From Euprymna scolopes (Eukaryota > Mollusca > Cephalopoda > Sepiida > Sepiolidae), in assembly GCA_024364805.1 (NCBI GenBank), contig CM044489.1, forward strand, positions 112,315,917 to 112,349,071: 33,155 nucleotides of DNA. Direction: 5' to 3'. Of the stretch, positions 9,949-19,625 are shown in pieces; position 1 is the first letter of the stretch; each line of letters begins with the position of its first letter. The position numbers were made by a program, and so were the translations under genes. The notes under the pieces were generated by a model, which searched no databases, had not been told where the DNA came from, and was given only the letters and a program-made list of their open reading frames with translations.

Positions 9949-11732
9949 TAGACTACCCGTGACCCGTTGGGGCAGTATGTTATATTAGCTATGGAATTAA
10001 TGTATGTTGCTGATCCACATTGTTTTCATCGTTGATTTTTGGTCTTTTACTTTTCACTTGGCTGTGTGCCATATTAGTGAAGTATAAACCCAAGAAAAAT
10101 GTTCTACAATGAATCAAAATAATTTGTATAGTTTTGTGTAACAACTTATGCAGAATTTAAAATATTAAATTTGTTAAGAAAAAATGGATTTTATATGCGT
10201 AAGAAATACGACCGACCAGATTAAAGTATTTGCTGTTAAAAAACAACACGAGAAAACACTATTTAACGTAATGGGGACGTGTGTATTTACTGATCCGGAT
10301 TTAGGTTTGGTGGGTACAGATAAAATACAGGAGGGGGATACCTCTGTCGAATTGGCTAATTATTTTTTTGTGTGCAAATTTTGGGTGTTGTTACATGAAA
10401 AATGATTCTCTTACAGTTTTGTGGCAAGAGTGGAGATTATGTTTAAAAAATAAACAATTATAAAAAAGTATTGATGGAAAGAACGTGTGTTTATGCAGTT
10501 ATTGTACCGATTTGGGGCGCTAGAAATGTATTATGATATTGAATTTTAATGAAAGTTTTATGGGCGAAGCGATTTTTTGTATTTGTAACGAAACATTTTT
10601 AAAATGTTTTCAGATTTATTTATTTATTTATGTAAAGAGTGTAGATAAAATAAATAGGTTCTAAGTGTATTAAAAAAAAAACAGAGAATAAAAAATGAAG
10701 GCGGTGGGTAAATTGCCGTTGGAAAATAATCTTATGGTTGTAAGCTGGTTAAAGGAGAATTATTTTTTAGTAAATTGCGTTTAAATAACTTTAATGTATT
10801 ACGAAAATGAAGGATGTAAAAAAGCAGAAAGTATTAACAATTGTTTATTTTGATAATTTTAAAAAAATAATTGGGACCCTGAAAACCTACACAGTAAAAC
10901 AATGCGTTTTATGTAGCGTTGATTTTTTTATTTGGAATGCAAATTAAATTTTTTTTTTCGAGGTTATTTATTTATATTGGTAGCGTAGAAGAAAATGTAT
11001 GAATCTTTTTTAGGAAAGGTACATTAAAAAATGGAGAATAAATTAAAAAAGGAAGGCGGTGGGTAAATTCGCTGTGGTAAAATGATCTTATGTTTGTAAA
11101 CGGGTTAAAGTAGATTTATTTGTAAGAAAATCGCGTTAAAGTAACTTAATCGTTATACGGAAATGAACGATGTTCAAAAAGCAGAAAGTATTAACAATTG
11201 TTTATTTGGATGAATTAAACATGAAAAAAAAACAATTGGGACGCTGACAACTCACGCAGTAGAACAATACGTTTTATTGTCACGTTGATTATATATTTGT
11301 AACGCAAATTAAGAAAAAACATATTTACGGAGCTATTTATTTATGTTGGTAGTGTAGAGGAAAATGTACTAATGTTTTAAAGAAAGGTGTATTAAAAATG
11401 GAGAATAAATTAAAACAAAAAGAAAGGCGTTGGGTAAATCGCTGTTGTAAATTGTTCTTATGGTGGTCAACGCGTCAAACATGATTTATTTGTAAGAAAA
11501 TTTCGACATTATAGTTGTAATAAAGAATAGTTGCAAAACCTTCCCATGTTAAATAATAATTTCTAAATAATAACGTTAATAGTTCAGTGCGCAGGTCACA
11601 TTCTGCAAAAGTAGCTATTAGTGATTATTTCCTTACGTTGTTATGGGTTTATGTCTATGTACGCATGCGCAACTGGAAGTCTAAAACCGAATGTGGGGTT
11701 CCAACACCCGTTACAAGATTATTTGAGTTTTA

Positions 11733-11738
<6 letters not shown>
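9948..11738 (-). mobile_element. Non-autonomous Helitron candidate (~1.8 kb) with internal tandem units
   Basis: On the minus strand the element would end in CTAG (complement of 9948-9951) next to T, inside a (TA)n array. A GC-rich stretch (CCCGTGACCCGTTGGGG, 9957-9973) lies just inside and could form an imperfect terminal hairpin. The far end, read on the minus strand, is TATAATTATAAAACTC. This resembles the 5' ends of the two other Helitrons here (TCTATAATATAAAGC, TCTATAAAAGTG) and also abuts (TA)n. No Rep or helicase sequence is present. The 73-codon frame at 10184-10405 inside it resembles nothing I know and is not called. Confidence 0.5.
10440..11530. repeat. Three diverged tandem units of ~355-371 bp
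   Basis: GCGGTGGGTAAATT-type landmarks lie at 10701, 11056 and 11427. The block GCAGAAAGTATTAACAATTG lies at 10824 and 11181. A block of the form ATTGGGACGCTG also repeats. The first unit starts before 10500 in more diverged form. The array lies wholly inside the Helitron candidate. Confidence 0.85.

Positions 11739-11769
<31 letters not shown>
11737..11769. repeat. (TA)n microsatellite
   Basis: Short TA array separating the Helitron 5' end from the start of LINE endonuclease sequence. Confidence 0.95.
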
Positions 11770-11771
<2 letters not shown>

Positions 11772-11775
11772 TTAT

Positions 11776-12003
11776 ATGCGCCTCCCACTTGCACACGGTA
11801 GCTATATAACGATTTTATCTGCATATGCTCCTACCATAGGTTATGACGAAGACACCATCACAGCGTTTTACCAAGATCTCAGCCGTACTGTTTCTTCTAT
11901 TCTCTTATCTGACAAGATATTACTCATGCGTGATTTAAATGCAAGAGTGGGTAAATATTACCAACCTGTGACACCCTCGATCAGTGATGTGTGGGCAAGG
12001 TAA
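11776..12003 (+). pseudogene. LINE apurinic-type endonuclease fragment
   Basis: MRLPLAHGSYITILSAYAPT is the typical middle of the endonuclease (usual form mrLPL..g.y.tiisaYAPT). It is followed by FYQDLSRTVSS and DKILLMRDLNARVG. The family motif is lGDFNARvG; here Gly-Asp-Phe-Asn reads Arg-Asp-Leu-Asn, so the catalytic loop is altered. The N-terminal third is absent. In a live element this domain nicks target DNA. The frame closes at 12003 just before a TC microsatellite. Confidence 0.82.
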
Positions 12004-12018
12004 AAAGTAATGGTCTGC

Positions 12019-12020
<2 letters not shown>

Positions 12021-12061
<41 letters not shown>
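12021..12061. repeat. (TC)n microsatellite inside LINE coding sequence
   Basis: About 40 bases of CT repeat. The sequence immediately after it (CTCAGGTTGGCTTTGCTATC) resumes endonuclease coding (usual form CsefGLaIcNT.F), so the repeat grew within the LINE after insertion. Confidence 0.92.
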
Positions 12062-12064
<3 letters not shown>

Positions 12065-12883
12065 CTCAGGTTGGCTTTGCTATCTGTAATACTTTCTTCA
12101 TCCACAATAGAAGTCCATAAGTTACTTGGACCTACCCCATTAAAAACAAGATTACTTGATTGATTATATTATTTCCAGAATGGCAGACTTGCAAGGTGTT
12201 TGTTGTGAGCGTGCCATGCGTGGAGCTCAATTAAGCACTAATCACTTTTTGGTACGTGGGAAGCTGAAAATCTTTATTAGGAGGTAGTGTTAAGTTTCCC
12301 AGGCTGGTTGATGTATCTAAACTAGATGATTCAAGTGTACGTGAAAATTTTTGATCCGTAGTTTAATCTACTGTTTTCGATAGATCGTCAGTGCATTATA
12401 AATAGATTATGATATAAATATTGATCTTATTGGCTTCCGCAAATCTTAACATCAGGATTGGTTTGGTAATAATAATTCTGGAATAACTCCACTCGTTAGT
12501 GTTAAATGCGAGTTGCATCATAAACTGTCTTCTGGCTCTCGGGAAAATCGGGAACCCCTCCAACAGTCACTTAAAGCAAACAAATGTGTTCTTCAAAGGC
12601 GACTCTGACAAATAAACAATCGTGATGGGCTAAACTCTCCAATCAAATTCAGATGTCTTTCGATTGTAAGTTCATGCATTATTTGCTTTACAAAACATTT
12701 AGTTTTCAAAATTGACAGTACTTCCCTACTCTCGAATGATGTTTTTTTTTTCTCATAAAGAATCTTAAAAAGATTCTATTTCGTTGGACTAAATATTACT
12801 CTAATCTCTTTGACAACACCTTTTATGTTGAGGAACATGTCATCAATTGTTTTTTTTTATCACAACAGCAGCGTATTCATGAA

Positions 12884-14241
12884 ATGTCTGAGTTTCAGTC
12901 TGAGAACGAATATAGAGATGCAATCAAGGAAGTAAATATTAGGAAGGTGTCAGGGCTTGAGGACATTTCTCTGAGAGTCCTCTTACATATAGTGATAAAA
13001 TTGTTTGTAAAATTATTTATCTTATTACAGATATCTGGAATGGTGTTCTCGTCCATCAGGACTGTGTTGGTGCAATTCGTATACCATTTTACAAGGGAAA
13101 GGAGCCTAAGATATACTGTGGGAGTTATCGTGAGATAATTGTTTCGAAGCAGTAGGTAAAGTATTTTCAAAAGTTCTACTCAATACTTGCTAAAGTATAT
13201 TTGTCTGCCTCTCATTCCAGAAAGTCACTGGCTTCCATTCGTGTAGAGAAACATAAACACGATATTCTCTGCTCGGCAGCTGCAGAAGAAATGTACTTAA
13301 TACTGTCTTCCGCTTTATCAGGGTTTTTTTATTCATCTGACCTAGGCATTTAATACGGTGAACAGGAATGCTATGTGGACACTTCTATGAATGTTGGATA
13401 CTCACCTCAATTTCAACAGTTACTCAGGGAGCTCCACACTAATATAAATGATGGCCTAAATTTCAATGGATGTCAATTACTACTCATCTCAGTTAACAAT
13501 GGCGTAAAGCAGGTGATATATAAACATTTAATTTTATTGCTATTTGTTTTGTAACTATGATTTTCTTATGCCTTTAAAAAGTGTTTTCTTTGTGTATTTT
13601 TACGTTTCAGAACAACAGGTAAAGTCTTCATCGTTTTCATGCTTCTACAAGGGTATTGCAGTACCTGCCTCGTGAATTGTTCTATGCAGATGATGCTGCT
13701 TATGTAGCTGATAGCTAGGAAAATATGCAGGGTATCATATATTTGTTTTCACAGCTCTGTACATCTTTTCGGCTTACTATTAGCCTTAAAAATATTAAGG
13801 CCATGTTTACATCTCCATCCGCTTGATTTTATGTGGAACCAAATATTTTTGTCAACCGCCAGAAGCTTGCTATGGTTAACACATTCGTGCATTTTGATAA
13901 AACTTTTGCCACAGACGGAGCACTGGATTTTGAGGTCATCTACATGGTACGGCGTGCGACAGGCTTTTGGTATCTTAGACAGACGTATAAATATTATTGC
14001 CTATCAATTTTGTATTTTACCATCTTTACTTTACTCTTCTGAAGCCTGGACAACTTATGGTAGTCAAAATAAGGTCATGGAGAGAGTACACCAGAATTTT
14101 CTAAGACACGTTATTGACATCAAGGTGAACACTTTTACGCCTGATACGGATGTCCTCATGCGAACTAGCGTACCGTGTCTTGCAAAATTGATTATACGTT
14201 ATCAGATACGGTTAGATGAACATCTAACAATGGTTGGATAA
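12884..14241 (+). pseudogene. LINE reverse transcriptase, heavily decayed
   Basis: Blocks in order: AIKEVNIRKVSGLEDISLRVLL (usual aik.lk.gKaaG.DgIp.ellk), QFVYHFTRERS, FSARQLQKKC (~13273), FNTVNRNAMWTLL (~13352, usual aFDtVnRealW), NGVKQ (~13500), LRFRTTGKVF (~13605), RELFYADDAAYV with intact catalytic aspartates (~13677), and QKLAMVNTFVHFDKTF (13860s, usual l..VdkFtYLGstl). PSLLYSSEAWTTY and FLRHVIDIKVNTFTPDTDVL end it at 14241. Stops and frameshifts separate nearly every block. Confidence 0.82.
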
Positions 14242-15007
14242 TGAGATTACCCAAGCGTCTGTTTTATGGCAAAATTATACAAAGAAAGCGTCCTATACAC
14301 AAAGCAAAGAAGCGTTTACAGGATAACATTAAGGGTAATCTAAAATCTCTCAGTATTGATGTGTCCAGCTTGGGGAGTGCTTTCAATGATCGTCAAAAGT
14401 AGCACTCTATGGCTTATCACGAGAAGAAATAATATGATTATGCGAAAATTTAGCGAGCTACACGGAATATCTATCTGTCCGAGGCTTTTGTGTTGAACCA
14501 CGTTTATGATTTATGCGTTATTTTTTTTTTTTTTTACATGGGGTCAACATTTATCAAGGCCCGAAGGCCACTCAGGGATAAGGGTTATTGCGTATACAGT
14601 AATCAATGAGATAGTATTGTAGTAATCATTAGTATTAGGGGTTTTGATAGAGTGTCTTACTTAAGGGGGCGGTTTGTCAGGAATTTGTTTATGTTGGACT
14701 TGAAGACGTCCAAGTTGTAGTCAGGTGGGAAACAGGCAAGCGGCAGAGGGTTCGACTGGCGTGCAGTTCTAAGAAAGAAGCTTTGCTCATGGAATCTACG
14801 TTTGAATTAAGGCACAGATAAAGAGTGGGGAAAATTACTGACAGTAGTTTCAGCCAGACGGGTGTTTCCTGTCAAAGATTGGCGAGGGGGCCAGGGATTG
14901 GAGCTCAGATGAGCACCTGCCATGGAAATAACAATAAAACAAAGACAGGCTCGCAACGTCTCTTCTGGTGGAGAGAGGTTGCAGGGAAGAGAAAAGGGCA
15001 TTCCCCG

Positions 15008-16795
15008 CTAAACCACGAAGTCTATTTTAGCAGCTTCTGCCGAGATATGGCAGCAGTACTCCATTCTTAGACGTACTTGGATTTTATACAGATAGAGAAT
15101 TGCATCAGTAGTGAGATATCTTCTGGAGCGGTAGAATGATCCCACCATTTTCCCAGCGTCCCTGGCAACAGATTTGATGTACGTGTTCCATTTCAGATCG
15201 GGAGTAAAGGTCAAACCCAGAAACTTTTCAAAACATGAACCCTCCCTAAGACCAGAGCCATTCATTTCAATTGATGCCAGATGGGGATCAGAGCGTTGAT
15301 AATGTAAAGATAGAAGCTTGGATTTGGATGCATTAAAAGTGACCAGCCACCTCTTCCCCAATTGTACAACTCACTCAAGATAAGAGGAGAGAGAATTAGA
15401 GAGAACTTTGTCATTTACGGCCTTTGATGTGTTGCCATAGATGGTCGTGTCATCAGCATAGATGTCAACGGATGATTTAAGTATGTGTTTTGGGAGATCA
15501 TTGATGTAGATCAGGAAGAGAGCTGGGCACTAGGATGTCCCCCTGAGGAACTCCAGCATTAATACTGTGGGCCTCTGATTTCTGCCCATCATCCACTACT
15601 CTTATGAACCTATCAGAGAGAAATGATTTAATGATTGAGAAAACATTTCCACTAATACCGTTGCGTGAAATCTTGTGAATTAGGCCCGTTTGACATACCT
15701 TATCGAAGGCCTTCGATATGTCAAGAGCAATTGTCCTGGAAAGGAAACCTTTGTCAAGAGATTCACCAATCCTATGTGATATAACCGTTAGCACATCTGC
15801 TGTAGATCTTGCAGAGCGGAAACCATATTGCATGTCACTAAGAAGGTTGTTTCTGTTGAGGTGGTTTTCTACTTCTTTATTTAATATGGATTCCAACAAC
15901 TTACTCATGACACACAAGAGACTTATTGGTCTGTACTGAGAGGGAGATGACTTTTCACCTGAATTCTTAAATACAGGGTATACTGATGAGGTTTTCCAGG
16001 GTGTTGGAAAGAACTTCTCCTTAAGGCAACATTTAAACAGTTTTGTAAGTATGGGCGCAATTTCTGGTTGTAGCGTTTTAATACTATAATTGGAATACCG
16101 TCAGGGCCAGTTGCATTACTGGAATCAAGGTTCTTTATTAGCTTGGCGACCTCACGCACAGGTATTTGTATGTTGCATAGAGTGTTGTCTGTTATAGGAG
16201 GAAATACAGGGAGTTGACGGTCATTGTCGCATAGGGTAGAATTTGCTGCAAAGTTCTTGGCAAATAGTTTGGCCTTGTTTGATGCTGACGAGACGATCTC
16301 AGGTCCATTGATGATAGTTGGGATAGAACGCACGCTTCTGTTCAAGATCCTGTTATCTATTTGCTATAACTGGTAGGAACCAAGCCGCTGCTCAGCTACT
16401 TTAGATTTAACAGACTGAGCATATATATCTCTTGCATGTTTTATTACTCTTTTACGGTGGTTGCTGGCAGTCCTGAAAGCAGCTTTAGTCTCAGTACATC
16501 TATTACGTTGGTAGCTATGGAAAACGTGATTTCTGTGCGCGATGGCAGCAGCACATTCGGGGTAGAACCATGGCTGGCTGTTAGGTTTTTGTTGGAATTT
16601 TTTGGACAGTATGAATCTATCTATGCCTACAATTAACCATTCGGTCAGGTCTGATACTATAGAGGACACATCCTTTTTAAACATGGAATGTCGAGGTAGG
16701 TCAGATATGAATGTACGGAAGCTGTCCCAGTCAGCCATAGAGTATCGATATACAATACGGTGAAGAGGTACGTCTGAAGACTTATAACATTTCAT
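15008..16795 (-). pseudogene. LINE copy b linker, reverse transcriptase and thumb
   Basis: On the minus strand, 16795-16364 is the linker (RIVYRYSMADWDSFRTFI, NSQPWFYPECAAAIAHRNHV). 16345-15923 opens the RT (IPTIINGPEIVSSASNKAKL, NATGPDGIPIIVLK). 15917-15498 carries SKLLESILNKEV, SDMQYGFRSARSTADVLTV, TIALDISKAFDKV and INAGVPQGDIL. The YADD box is at 15449-15460 in a different frame. 15361-15008 is the thumb (FNASKSKLLSLHYQRSDPH, GKMVGSFYRSRRYLT, MEYCCHIS). The C-terminal tail continues to about 14680. Four main open pieces in changing frames make it non-functional as it stands. Confidence 0.9.
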
Positions 16796-16839
16796 TTTTA
16801 TCTTAACTGTTACAACGGAGTGGTCAGAGGATCTCAGAG

Positions 16840-17450
16840 AAAATAGAAAGGAACATGAACACAGCCCAGGGGATGTTGTGAGGAAAAGGTCTTAAAGGCT
16901 TGCATATTGACCGGGTGTATCGGGCACACGGGTGGGTTCGTGAACAATCTAAGTGAGGTCATAGGCAATGGCAAAGTCATGACAGAAGTCAGCCATTCCA
17001 CGTTATGGACATTGAAGTCACCGCAAATGTGAATGTAAGCCGAAGGATGAGCAGACACGATGTGGTCAATTTTCTAAGATATGCTCTTAAAGATAGTAAC
17101 CCCACTGTTGCGGGGGCGATAGAGGGCAAATATAAATGCAGTGGTGTAAGCTAGTGCAACCCGAAAGCACATGTAAGGTAAATTAGGGTCTTCTCTGGAG
17201 ATATCCCTACCACATAAAAAGTCATCTTTAATGTAGGCATATATTCCATGCCTATGGCGATCTTGGGGGGGGTCAGATTTAGATGTTAAGTTGGAGTATC
17301 CTTTAATTATGAGTTCGTCTAGAGAAGTGGTTGGCCCTATGGCAGTTTCACATAGAAAGAACATGTCCGGTGTCGTCTCCTGTAATTGTGTTTCAACCTC
17401 TGGAAGGTTGGAACGTAGACCCCCTGATGTTGGAGAAGGAGACCTGGTAG
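16840..17450 (-). pseudogene. LINE copy b endonuclease domain
   Basis: On the minus strand: GGLRSNLPEVETQLQ, DMFFLCETAIGP (contains the catalytic glutamate of the f.lcET box), HGIYAYIKDDFLCGRD, FRVALAYTTAFIFALYRPRN, then YIHICGDFNVHNVEWL with the catalytic GDFN at 17011-17022. The order and motifs are those of exonuclease-endonuclease-phosphatase-fold LINE endonucleases. Two or more frame changes split it. The final SDH box is degraded around 16830. Confidence 0.87.
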
Positions 17451-17493
17451 TAGGGGTATTCGTTGGAGCATGGGGTTCTAGGTTTATGCGGTA

Positions 17494-17800
17494 AAATGAC
17501 TTACTTTGGAGCCGGTCTAGTTATTCATAAGGATCACATGGAAATTAGTTTTTCTTGGACTGGGAAAAGACTTCAGATCACAATTATACTATTTGCTTTA
17601 TGGACTACGAATCAAAAGGTGGTCTGAAGCGTCAGCTGATTGTCCACAGTAAAGTAGCCTTCGTTGGCGTTCCTCAATTTCAACATAAGTGTGACCTCTA
17701 CAAAACACTGTGTAAGAGCAGAGCTCGTCCGAAGTGTCACCTTCGTTACCACTAAAGATAGGAACTGCATCTTGACCACATCTCCTCCTGCATGTGTGTA
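17494..17800 (+). mobile_element. 3' tail of the split LINE: C2H2-like zinc fingers and 3' UTR
   Basis: The + strand frame at 17555-17755 reads HNYTICFMDYESKGGLKRQL then IVH, followed by HKCDLYKTLCKSRARPKCHL then RYH and a stop. These are two finger-like units with the (K/E)S..GLk.HL..H core seen in the LINE tail at 541-1135 (CKSRNGLTRHLNIH). Some cysteines and a histidine are replaced. Strand, content and position show it to be the missing end of the LINE broken at 14520. An AATAAAATTAAATT-type AT-rich UTR follows. Confidence 0.78.
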
Positions 17801-18177
17801 TAATGTTTAAAATAAAATTAAATTAAAAATAATAAAATTCCAAAATGTTTAAGCAAATAAAAATTATATAAGAATAAAATAAAAATTTTAAAAAATATGA
17901 TAAAAATTTACATGGAAATTGATAAACAATCTACAATAATTAAAGGGAGACATGTCAAGAATTGACAATCAGCTGTGAAAATCGAATTCTCGCTTTTTAA
18001 TCTATTGATGTGTACAATATTAAATATAGAAAATATATCTATTTTTTTAAAATAAAAGTTAATCAGTTTAGCTTCTTACACCGTTATGTTTTATTTGCTA
18101 TAAACTTTGTAAATCCGTTATACCATTCTTGTAATTCCTTCTGTTGGAAATTACATTTATATATCACAAAACAACGC

Positions 18178-18181
<4 letters not shown>
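17801..18181. other. No recognisable feature (AT-rich)
   Basis: Very AT-rich sequence after the LINE tail; its first part may still be LINE 3' UTR. No frame, RNA or repeat boundary is visible. Confidence 0.5.

Positions 18182-18262
<81 letters not shown>
18182..18262. repeat. (TA)n microsatellite, ~81 bp
   Basis: Pure AT repeat. The YIYI frames across it on both strands are artefacts. Confidence 0.97.
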
Positions 18263-18265
<3 letters not shown>

Positions 18266-18846
18266 CTCGTTTCTTTTTTCTTTTGTGTGTACTGATATTC
18301 ATATTAAAAACCCTCTTTTCTTTTTTTGTGAAAAGAAAATACCATTTCCTTATATAAGGGCTGTGGAATTGCATTCACTAGCTAAAGATCTAGCTAATTT
18401 GCATATTCTTTTAAACATTCATTTTAATTATTTCCCTAGTAGTTGCTTCGTTTTTTTAATAGGATAATCATCTTTAATAAACTATTACGTGCAATTATAT
18501 TCATGTAGATATTTTACATGATTTATACTTGCATAATATTTGCGTAAAAAGTTTATAGTAAACACAAAATTGTTTCCATGTATATTTATTTATACATATA
18601 TATTTTTGTTTAACTAATTTTTCCACCAACCCCTCCTAGAGTTTTTGGTCTAGACATGAAACTTCATATATAAGATATTTGAACCCATGCAAAACTTTAT
18701 ATTTGGGTTTTATCCCGGAAAAATCCCCGCGAAAGTGTGAAAACTAAAAAAATGAAATTTGCCGGGCGAAAATTGAAAGCCGGAATTACGAATGCATAAC
18801 ATAGTAGCTATTAGTTCATGTTTTAATTTTTAGCCGTGCAGTAAAC
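18263..18846. other. No recognisable feature
   Basis: AT-rich sequence without a supported gene. A GC-richer patch at about 18710-18785 (CCCCGCGAAAGTG, GCCGGGCGAAAATTG) has the look of a repeat fragment but cannot be assigned. Confidence 0.45.
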
Positions 18847-18849
18847 ACG

Positions 18850-18945
18850 TTTTCATAGCCAAGTCATGGACGGGAGAAGCAAAATAAATTGTGTGCGGAA
18901 CGTTTTGGTTTCAATTCTCGGTTGTGGCGCATGAGTCTTTTTTTA
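18850..18945 (+). mobile_element. Possible tRNA-like SINE head
   Basis: TAGCCAAGTCATGG near 18857 fits an RNA polymerase III A box. GGTTTCAATTC near 18905 fits a relaxed B box. Their ~48-base spacing is close to that in a tRNA. A T-run follows at about 18933, where transcription could stop. The sequence does not fold into an obvious cloverleaf by eye, and motifs this short can arise by chance. Confidence 0.3.
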
Positions 18946-18999
18946 TACTTTTTAAATCATAATTATATATTGCATCCAATCTATCTATCTATCTATATA

Positions 19000-19161
19000 T
19001 CTATAAAAGTGAAAATGTTTGTGTGTCTTTTCTCTATGGTAGTAAAGGAAGACTATTATACAGAAAGTCATTATTTATATATTCACACTTTTGATATATA
19101 CATATGCACATTACCTTATGAACAGTACATAGGGCCCGAGCAAAGCCGGGCGGAACTGCTA

Positions 19162-19162
<1 letters not shown>
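19000..19162 (+). mobile_element. Short non-autonomous Helitron (~163 bp)
   Basis: The 5' end TCTATAAAAGTGAAAATG is a common Helitron start; its exact first base is ambiguous because of the preceding TCTA repeats. The 3' end has a perfect 5-bp stem, GCCCG (19134-19138) with CGGGC (19147-19151). Seven bases later comes CTAG (19159-19162), followed by T. The element thus sits between A and T as Helitrons do, directly against a (TA)n array. There is no coding sequence. Confidence 0.72.
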
Positions 19163-19236
<74 letters not shown>

Positions 19237-19561
19237 TTTATATGTGTGTATGTGTGTGAGTATGTATATGTATATATATGTATGTGTAGATATATATGTA
19301 AAATATATACATATATATATACAGATATCTATATATATGTACATATGCGTGTGCATATATTTATACATATATATATATATACCTATATATGTGTGTGTCT
19401 GAGAGTATTATATGAATATAAATGTATATGTAGATATATATATATGTGTATATATACATATATATGAAAATATATACAAATATATACCTATATATACATA
19501 AATATATATATGTATAAATATACATATATATGTATATATGTACATATATATGCATATATCT

Positions 19562-19624
<63 letters not shown>
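19163..19624. repeat. (TA)n array and compound TA/TG/CATATA microsatellite
   Basis: Pure TA from 19163 to about 19231, then ~340 bases of mixed TATATG, TGTGTG, ACATATAT and GATATAT units, then pure TA again to 19624. It fills the gap between two Helitron 3' ends that face each other. All long frames here are repeat artefacts. Confidence 0.92.

Positions 19625-19625
<1 letters not shown>

Larger units (their letters stand above)
11771..14520 (+). mobile_element. LINE of the endonuclease-RT-zinc-finger type, 5' portion of a split copy
   Basis: The order of conserved blocks on the + strand fits one element: endonuclease (11776-12003), endonuclease end and DNA-binding linker (12062-12300), RT entry (12884-13138), RT palm with FYADDAAY (~13680), thumb (13831-14241), and the LPKRLFYGKII / RPIHKAKKR tail (14240-14400). 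The reading needs many frame changes. It is 5'-truncated at a (TA)n array. At 14521 it is interrupted by the poly(A) end of minus-strand LINE copy b, and its finger-coding end lies at 17494-17800. The clade is unresolved; it shares its tail with the fragment at 541-1135. Confidence 0.85.
14521..17482 (-). mobile_element. LINE copy b, Jockey/CR1-like, nearly complete endonuclease-RT, with poly(A)
   Basis: Read on the minus strand it starts near 17482 with sequence leading into GGLRSNLPEVETQLQ. It continues through endonuclease, linker, RT and C-terminus, and ends in a run of A (T-run at 14521-14535 on the + strand). Its 3' UTR matches LINE copy a. TTTATGCGTTA at 14510-14520 and TTTATGCGGTA at 17483-17493 look like target-site duplications (10 of 11 identical). 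ORF1 and the extreme N-terminus are absent, so it is 5'-truncated. Frames shift several times, but the decay is milder than in copy c. Confidence 0.9.

Noticed and set aside
10184-10405. 73-codon frame starting MDFICVRNTTDQIKVF
   Set aside because: It lies inside the non-autonomous Helitron candidate, matches no family I know, and is of a length expected by chance.
13511-13607. GT...TTTTTACGTTTCAG segment that looks like a small intron inside the LINE RT
   Set aside because: The frame across the segment still reads RT-like sequence up to LRFRTTGKVF at its right end (about 13605), so the splice-like ends are coincidental.
19034-19567. Long open frames on both strands rich in YI/IY
   Set aside because: They are periodic readings of (TA)n and TA/TG repeats, as are those at 1174-1374, 2631-2837, 3263-3590 and 18144-18374.
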